From Aurifilum marmelostoma (Eukaryota; Ascomycota; Sordariomycetes; Diaporthales; Cryphonectriaceae), in assembly GCA_027559495.1 (NCBI GenBank), contig JAMXSV010000010.1:1736001-1800000 (forward strand): a DNA stretch of 64,000 nucleotides. The letters are read 5' to 3'. Below the pieces are notes generated by a model. That model had not been told where the DNA came from, made no database searches, and saw nothing but the letters and a program-made list of their open reading frames with translations. The position numbers and the translations under genes were made by a program. Of this stretch, positions 58,129-64,000 are shown in pieces. Positions within the stretch are counted from its first letter, which is position 1; every line of letters starts with the position of its first letter.

Positions 58129-59913
58129 ATGTCCGACCCCAATCTTTTTGCAGTGCTGACCCCGTACCACCCTATCGGATTGGTGCATACTCTCTTGGAG
58201 ATGCCCGAGAATTCGAAGTGGTTAACAGCTGCCGTTGAGAATGCTGGCAACGAGCCTAGTCGCGAGAGCACGCCTGCTGAAGACGCAGATGAACTTGGCA
58301 GTACTAAGGACTGCCTGGTCTTGTCTTTTGACAGAATGCTATTACTTGAAAACCTAGAGAAAGGATTACGATTTGGTACGAAGCCCGATACAAGCCATAT
58401 TCTTTTGGGGGTCGCTGGAAAAAGTGGTGCGATTAGTGGCAACCATATAAGTCTATAGCTGTTATATATACCTAGCTTCTACTAACCTGCAATCAGTACA
58501 CTATCTCTGTAGATGAAAATCTCTTCATCTGGTTGCATGATTCCTCGTCATTCGGTACTGCAGTCGGTCATCATAATCAGAAGGGAACGGAGAAACGGAA
58601 AAAAGAGACATAGATCATGGCATACGAGCCCGGCAATGCTGATAACGATATGTTGAAACCGACGACGATCCTCTGCGGGAAGCTCCAGATGGGTATCGAG
58701 TTTCCAAACCACAGGGCGCCTTCTTCTTCTTATCTCCAGAACTTGCGAGCATTTGTTCAGAAGTGCTTGAATGATCAGAAACGAAAGGAAACCAACGAGG
58801 GAGTCCCTCCTGAGATAAGAGGACTTGCTTTGCACAGCGCATGCACAACTCAAGCCTCTACTAGAGCTCAAACTCTACGCCGGGATCTGATTTACTATGA
58901 TGCTGGACAGATTGGAGCAGGATCGTACGGCCAGGTTCGCAAGTTCATTCGGGCTTAGGATAGAGAGGTTGTCGCTGCCAAGGTATTCTCTCCCAATCTT
59001 AGGAAAAGACCGCGGGAGGAAGACCAGAATCAATGGGAGCTTGCAGTACGACGAGAGCACGCTATTATGAAGTATCATACCCACGTACATATGCTTTTGT
59101 GTCTATATAAGTTATATAATGAAATTAACGCTTCTGTAGCAAAACATTATTTCGACATTTGACTTCTGGTCAATACCCCAGCCTACAATTGTTATGCAAT
59201 ACTATCCTCTTGGGCATATTAGCGATTCGAACATCACCGAGGAGTTCGAATACGTTACTGCTTTTGGTCAGGTGCTTGACGGCCTTGTCTGCCTTCACAA
59301 AGCAGGGGTAGTCCATCGGGATCTAAAACCAGAGAACCTGCTTGTCCAGAGGAACCCGTTCAAAGTCGTCATTGCTGATTTCGGCCTTGCGAAAGTCGCA
59401 AAGGATATCGTCCTAAAGACGCTTTGTGGCACGCTCAAGTATGCAGCTCCCGAAGTTATGTCGAACCTCGGCCATGGCCTCTTGGTCGACATTTGGTCGC
59501 TCGGCGTTATCGCGCTAGAGTAGCTATACGACATCCCGGAACCCATCCCCTCAGCGGGCGATGTGAGGGACTCGTCGCTGGACGGCTGGGTCCGCGATTG
59601 GACAAGCTGTCTTCTGGCCACACTAAAGGAGCAGGAAGACGCCAATATGGTCATAGCCATTCTGAATCACATGATAAAGGTTGACGCTCGCGAGAGAGAG
59701 ACAGCACAATGGTGCCTAGTTAAGGGTATGGAGAACGGTTTGCTCGATAGAGATATGGTTACTGGCCTCGTCGTGTGTGCAGAACGCCCGAGCGGTCATC
59801 CCCTCCTCGCCGAAAGGAAGTCAAGGACCCCAAGTACAAGGTCAGGAACTCGGATAAATGCATTGTCAGCATCGTTAGACAGCAACGCATCTGAGTCTAC
59901 AATTATCCTATAA
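58129..59913 (+). pseudogene. FHA-domain Ser/Thr protein kinase with in-frame TAG codons
   Basis: From ATG 58129 (MSDPNLFAVLTPYHP) an FHA-like domain reads GLRFGTKPDTSHILLG, GAISGNHISL, then after an intron (acceptor at 58496, donor not recognisable) LFIWLHDSSSFGTAVGHH. The kinase domain follows: GAGSYGQVRKF (Gly loop), VVAAKVF (lysine), HRDLKPEN, ADFGLAK, GTLKYAAPEV, DIWSLGVIALE. A clean intron, 59085-59139, is in phase. Three in-frame TAG codons interrupt it at 58611-58613 (KKETxIMAYEPG), 58956-58958 (FIRAxDREVVAAK) and 59521-59523 (IALExLYDIPEP). The frame continues past each, to TAA at 59911. Trp or Gln would fit at each site. Related to Rad53/Chk2-style FHA kinases by layout only. Confidence 0.7.
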
Positions 59914-60053
59914 AGGGATGATTATTGGAGCGATTGTTGAGTTGGTATTTTAGCATATACTGTAAATCGAACTTGCAACTAATTTTATTCTTCTCGATCT
60001 TCTTAACGAAACTGGGCCACAATCTATCTTAAGCGCAAGAAAGCAAACTCTAT

Positions 60054-61707
60054 TTATAGATATACTATACCAGCCTGGTTGCGGCGTGGTACTGGCTGTT
60101 CATGATCCCGCAACCAATCTATGAGGACCTCCCTGAACTTCGGTTTATATAATAAGAGTGATACGCTCTTTGAGATAAATCGCCGCTTACGGAAAAAAGC
60201 ACCTTGGTTCGTCGGGTCTGGCACGAGTGCTGAGATAATAGCCCACACATTTGGACATCTTTTTACATTCCAGTTGATATCCTTACCGTCGACTGAAATT
60301 TCTTCCTTCAGAGTATCCACATGGGGCAAATCGAACCCCACGTAGTCTAGTTGAATGCGTGTAGATTTCTCGAATCCTATTAGATTATCAATACGAGTGT
60401 ATATAGAGCGATAAAGAAAGATAACCTACCGAGATTCTTCACTTCGTAAGTATCTTCGAGTTTGAAAACCATGCAGCTCTCGATTGAGGAAGATCTCAAG
60501 CTTCTAACGAATTGGGCTTTCTTTTCCTTGTGTTCCGAAGTTGGGATCACTGCAAATCGTGGTTTCCCGCCGTAATGAAGCGGCGGTAACTTAATGCCAA
60601 AATACCTCTCGCCTGCCATAAGAAAGAGGATCGATCCTTTCACTTTTTCCCCGAGGGGCAGCCCGGCTGGGTGCATCCCGTATGGGTCCGATTCGAAGTA
60701 AATATCCCTCGGTTGCTCCCCATCACATCCATAGGGAGGCGGCGGTGATGATCCTAGCGAAATAGGTACCTGAGAGCCTCCTGCCTGAGAGCTTCCTGCT
60801 TGAGAGCTTCCTGCCTGAGAGCCTCCTGCCTGAGAGCCTCCTGCCTGAGAGCTTCCTGCCTGAGAGCCTCCTGCCTGAGAGCCTCCTGCCTGAGAGCCTC
60901 CTGCCTGAGAGCCTCCTGCCTGAGAGCCTCCTGCCTGAGAGCTTCCTGCCTGAGAGCTTCCTGCCTGAGAGCCTCCTGCCTGAGAGCCTCCTGCCTGAGA
61001 GCTTCCTGCCTGAGAGCTTCCTGCCTGAGAGCTTCCTGCCTGAGAGCCTCCTGCCTGAGAGCTTCCTGCCTGAGAGCTTCCTGCTTGAGAGCCTCCTGCC
61101 TGAGAGCCTCCTATCTAAGCAACTTCTTCCTAAGAGCCTCCTGTCTGAGCAACTTCTTCCTGAGAGCCTCCTGTCTGAACGCCTGCTGTCTGAGGAACTA
61201 CTGTCTGAGGGCCTCCTGTCTAAGGGACACCTTAAGGGCCTTCTGCCCGAGGGCCTTCTGCCTGAGAACCTCTTACTTGAGGAACTCCCTGAGGAACTCC
61301 CTCGAGAGCCTCCCCTGCTTGTTCTGTTTCGTGGGTAGGCTCTGTTGGCAGTGGGTTGGCTGTTTCGATGGTCAGTGATTAGTGCTATGAAGAAAAAAAA
61401 AAAGAAAAAGAAAGAGAGAAAGAAAAGTACCGCTTCTCCAGTTGTGCAACTTTTCAATTGTTGCTTCGCGGTTCTTGGGCTGGGCCCAGAAGAGCGCCCG
61501 GTCGTCTAATTCAGACTGGGAACCAGGTAGTTGTGTAAGATCACCATTGTAGATAGAACGGCAAAGTCTCAGACTATCTGCAGTGAAGTTCCCTTCGCCA
61601 TTTTTCTGGATATACCAGAGGACTTGTGCAGCTAACTTCTCAGCTTCTGCACGCTTCATCTTGGTTCGCAATGGTTTGTCAGAGATATCGTAAATGTTGG
61701 TCTTGGC
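60054..61707 (-). pseudogene. (GSQAG)n repeat protein with flanking domains, in-frame stops
   Basis: Three exons join in phase: 61707-61431 (NIYDISDKPLRTKMKRAEAE, SLRLCRSIYNGDLTQLPG), 61359-60430 and 60346-60054; the 5' exon is not found. The middle exon holds about 20 Gly-Ser/Gly-Ser-Gln-Ala-Gly units and then PPPPYGCDGEQPRDIYFESD, ERYFGIKLPPLHYGGKPRF and ESCMVFKLEDTYEVKNLDYV. The last exon has INWNVKRCPNVWAIISALV and REVLIDWLRDHEQPVPRR. Four stops (TAA 61234-61232, TAG 61222-61220 and two TAG nearer the repeat) all stand where the repeat demands Gln. Because the 15-bp unit lacks stops in several frames, longer frames elsewhere (RLSGRKLSG; RASCL on the plus strand) are artefacts. Family unknown. 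Confidence 0.6.
60771..61115 (-). repeat. 15-bp minisatellite coding GSQAG/SSQAG
   Basis: About 22 near-perfect copies of GGCTCTCAGGCAGGA or AGCTCTCAGGCAGGA (minus strand). They pass into degenerate copies up to about 61260 (GGSQEEVAQ-like, GPQTVVPQ-like). The Gly-to-Ser alternation comes from a single G/A difference. Confidence 0.9.
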
Positions 61708-61744
61708 CTAATTGTTTATCACTAAAGCTTACTATGAATACATA

Positions 61745-61785
61745 TACATACACATATATATATATATATATACATATATATAACA
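61745..61785. repeat. TA-rich microsatellite
   Basis: TATATA/CATATA simple repeat between two minus-strand genes, lying inside the putative 5' intron of the GSQAG gene. Confidence 0.8.
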
Positions 61786-61891
61786 CAACGATGTTCCTAC
61801 AACGGAGGAAAATATTACCAAAAATAGACTTCTTTAATTAAAGATGATTGAAGTTCTTTATTTTGATCTTTTTAAGTCAAGTCTAGAGAAT

Positions 61892-62620
61892 CTAAGACAA
61901 GGCTCGAGTCGTGCTAAAGGTTTCCACGCTCTGTTGGATCCCGAAATCGATACTCGCATAGCTATAGCCGCCTTTCCCATTCGAATTCTCTATAATGCAT
62001 GACTGTAAGCCAAGGCCATCCTCGTCTCTCGTTATCCCTAGACGGAAGCGCACTGCATACATTTTCAACTCCTTCTGGATAGTTTCCCAACGCTTCCTAA
62101 TCCGGGCTTCTAGAGCCATGGCCGTCCTTCCAGGCAGGAAACCACCATGATGAATATCATCAAAATTCCAGCCATCCTTCCTTAGTTGCAATAAGCGCCG
62201 ATCCTCATCCTCCGTCCACCAATTATATCGCCCCTGTCTTCTTTCTCTTTGTGGGTTGAAGGAAAATTGGTTGACCTGGTAGGAAAGTGAATCGATGATC
62301 TTGATGAAGATGCAGTATCTCCGACTTCTGGGCAAGTCGAGAGCGATCTGGACTTGTCGCCATGGTTCGTATTGGGATTGGCAGAGGCCTGGAATAATAA
62401 GCATCGCGTGAACTGAATCTTCGTCATCGAAGATGTGTTTTCGTCTACGTTGCGCCTCGTACCAGGTGTGAATAAAGCCATCAGAGTCTGTGATGGATGT
62501 GAAACGTGATGATTTCTGCCGATGCTTTGCGTCGTCTAACTGCACGCACTCCAAGGATGCATGTATCCCTCTGACGGGGCAATTGCTGCTATCGATAATG
62601 CCAATGATGAAAGGGGCCAT
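61892..62620 (-). CDS. Transthyretin-like plus Myb/SANT fusion protein
   Basis: Single exon, 242 residues, ATG 62620, no premature stop. Residues about 4-122 follow the transthyretin/5-hydroxyisourate-hydrolase layout: FIIGIIDSSNCPVRGIHASL, SRFTSITDSDGFIHTWY, EPWRQVQIALDLPRSRRYCI, SLSYQVNQFSFNP. Residues about 134-180 are a Myb/SANT helix set: WWTEDEDRRLLQLRKDGWNF, FLPGRTAMALEARIRKRW. The Myb part predicts DNA or chromatin binding. The transthyretin-like part may be a dimerisation or ligand module, since HIUase catalytic residues are not evident. I know of no named protein with this pair. A paralogous start lies at 63887. Confidence 0.6.
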   Translation of the reverse strand: MAPFIIGIIDSSNCPVRGIHASLECVQLDDAKHRQKSSRFTSITDSDGFIHTWYEAQRRRKHIFDDEDSVHAMLIIPGLCQSQYEPWRQVQIALDLPRSRRYCIFIKIIDSLSYQVNQFSFNPQRERRQGRYNWWTEDEDRRLLQLRKDGWNFDDIHHGGFLPGRTAMALEARIRKRWETIQKELKMYAVRFRLGITRDEDGLGLQSCIIENSNGKGGYSYASIDFGIQQSVETFSTTRALS

Positions 62621-62963
62621 GTTTCCTGTGGGAAATCTTGCGCGGCATAGTTGGATAACCCTAAAAAGGATGGGAGGAAGAGCATGTTTTAAATAAGGGA
62701 TAGACGTAGGCGTGCAACGCTGTGTAGTATCGGCTTTAAATAGAAATGAGGCACAATCTCAATAAACATTAGACATACTAATATGATACTATTCTTATAA
62801 CAATTTTCTAAATATGGATACAGGCTGTGCCTTCGTCTCGACACAACGTACCTCTCATATACTCAAACAAATGATGCTCTAACATCACACATTCATTCTT
62901 ATGCATTTTCACTTATTTCTGTAAGATTATTTGAGAATACGCAGAGTACTAATTTCCTAATCT

Positions 62964-63409
62964 TATTTGAATGTACTGTCCGAACTTGACTGAATACTCT
63001 CCTGCTTTTCTCCTGCCCAACGATGTAATGGCTGCAGAACCTTAGCAAGGGATTTTGTGAATGCAGCCATTCCTTTGCGAAGGCATTGAACCAAGTCTAG
63101 AACTCGGGTTATTTGCATCCCCGTCTGCTGTGCCTGTGCTCGTAGCTGATATGCATTGCCCTCCAGCTATGCTAATGTTTCCTCTATGCGAATAAGACGC
63201 GCATTCATATTGTACAAGACGTTCTCATTTTGGCTCTCATAAGGGGCCGCAGTCTCTCCGAGCCATATGCCGAAGTTGGCTTCTTCAGGTAGTGGAACTG
63301 ACTGGGAAGTGGTGTCCACACCTGTAAAATCGAAGTTGTAGTCTGTGAAAAAGTCGTCTGGGGTTATTGTACCCACGAGTGGAAAATCTTCTTGGTTGAT
63401 CGTATCCAT
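62964..63409 (-). pseudogene. Acidic then helical ORF interrupted by one TAG
   Basis: ATG 63409 starts MDTINQEDFPLVGTITPDDF, an acidic, Phe-rich segment like an activation domain, followed by MNARLIRIEETLA. A TAG at 63169-63167 interrupts. The same frame continues LEGNAYQLRAQAQQTG, TRVLDLVQCLRKGMAAFTKS and LHRWAGEKQESIQSS, a helical, Gln-rich tail, to a TAA near 62964. My count is uncertain by one base near the end. Gln is natural at the TAG (ETLAxLEGNAYQL, heptad-like). Family unknown. Confidence 0.45.
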
Positions 63410-63786
63410 TGTGAAGAGGGGGGTTTCAGCTTTGGCACCCTTCGGTTGGGTCTTAAAGAGATAGAAAATGCTGCGTCTTATTATCATTTTGTTCGCAGCA
63501 ATCTCCTCTTCCCTTAATTAAAGTTTAGACATCCTGGTTTTAGGCGCACCGTTTGGCCGTGTATAGCCGTCTCGCAGGATCGGAGCAGTTTCCGTGTCCG
63601 GCTCTACTAAACCGGCGTCCACTGATCTAAAAATATTCTCTACTCTCGGGGTCTCCATACTATTATTAGCTACCAGCGCCGTTCAAATCTCCGGTGGCCC
63701 GAACGACATCCAAGCCCACCCGTAATATGGTCCAGGGGGGGGGGGGGAGGGGCGGCGAGGAAGCCGTACCACTATCGACTATTGGC

Positions 63787-63793
63787 TATATAA
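63787..63793 (+). promoter_or_regulatory. TATA box for the right-edge gene
   Basis: TATATAA in TTGGCTATATAACATAG, 100 bp upstream of ATG 63887, followed by a leader ending in TCCTTTCCGCT. Confidence 0.5.
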
Positions 63794-63886
63794 CATAGCT
63801 AGGCCAGCGAGACAAGTCCTCAGTCAAAAAGTTCACTGAGCACAGCATCCTTGATCCCATTTCCTCTCCAAAATTTCCTTTCCGCT

Positions 63887-64000
63887 ATGGCGCCATTCCT
63901 CTGCCGCATAGTTGATGCGCAAGCTCAGCCAATTGGGGGCATCTGCGTAACTGCATTCCCTCCCCAAGGACCGGCTCTCGTAGCTATCACGGGCTCCAAT
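63887..64000 (+). CDS. Second MAPF/transthyretin-like family member, partial
   Basis: The frame opens at ATG 63887 and runs off the window after 38 codons: MAPFLCRIVDAQAQPIGGIC, VTAFPPQGPALVAITGSN. The N-terminus aligns by eye with the protein at 61892-62620 (MAPFIIGIIDSSNCPVRGIH): same MAPF start, I-D pair, P-(V/I)-x-G-I. It lies in the opposite orientation, with 1.27 kb between the two ATGs. Whether it also carries a Myb domain lies outside the window. Confidence 0.55.
   Translation, partial: MAPFLCRIVDAQAQPIGGICVTAFPPQGPALVAITGSN

Noticed and set aside
60800..61378. Long plus-strand frame of (RASCL)n
   Set aside because: It exists only because the 15-bp repeat has no stop in that frame; flanks are not coding, while the minus GSQAG frame splices in phase.
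60723..61457. Minus-strand Arg/Ser-rich (RLSGRK)n frame as an SR-type protein
   Set aside because: No ATG context and no splice-consistent exons; a shadow of the GSQAG frame.
52498..64000. Starship-type giant transposon
   Set aside because: No DUF3435 tyrosine-recombinase captain visible in the window; it might lie outside, so unproven rather than excluded.
1..64000. CRISPR arrays or prokaryotic operons
   Set aside because: Spliceosomal introns and fungal families throughout; the repeats are coding minisatellites without unique spacers.

Overview
The window looks like a filamentous ascomycete (most likely Sordariomycete) nuclear chromosome. The basis is short GT-AG introns (about 50-120 nt, with a few GC-AG candidates), CT-rich leaders, long intergenic spacers and fungal families: a Pho85-type cyclin, a Zn2Cys6 regulator, a BYS1-like protein and secreted CAP and subtilase proteins. 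I cannot name a species.

Layout. (1) 0.6-4.2 kb holds conserved housekeeping genes: CDK1/Cdc2 (minus strand) and an ALKBH1-type 2OG-Fe(II) dioxygenase. (2) 4.2-15.8 kb is a gene-poor stretch rich in poly-C, CA and CT tracts. It ends in a probable intron-containing 5' leader for a Pcl1/2-type cyclin (15.8-17.3 kb). Another 4.6-kb spacer follows. (3) 21.9-27.5 kb carries metabolic genes: a secreted nucleoside hydrolase, a zinc alcohol dehydrogenase with a probable GC-AG intron, and a GNAT acetyltransferase. (4) 29-43 kb is rich in secreted proteins: a subtilase with PA insert, a CAP protein, a BYS1-like protein with proline-rich tail, a glutaminyl cyclase and an Asn/Asp/Ala-rich secreted protein, plus a small conserved basic protein. 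(5) 45-51 kb has a Tubby/LURP-one-like protein with a PPTY motif and a Zn2Cys6 transcription factor of seven exons.

(6) From about 52.5 kb to the end the character changes. Tandem repeats (about 70 bp and 96 bp) lead into a block of unfamiliar, probably nuclear genes on both strands: a small helical protein, a lysine-rich cupin-like protein, a coiled-coil protein with basic clusters, an FHA-domain protein kinase, a (GSQAG)n repeat protein, a transthyretin-like plus Myb/SANT fusion, and at the right edge the start of a second member of that fusion family. Several of these genes keep their reading frame and splice phases but carry in-frame TAG or TAA codons where Gln (CAG/CAA) or Trp (TGG) is expected. 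That pattern fits repeat-induced point mutation (RIP) or, for the TAG sites alone, A-to-I mRNA editing. This block is the best candidate for an undescribed system.

A separate technical signal: four G/C homopolymers in three otherwise coherent genes each need exactly one base fewer to keep the frame, which points to homopolymer over-calls in the assembly or true slippage.

Multi-exon coordinates were derived by hand from splice consensus and phase; exon lists are in the evidence fields.
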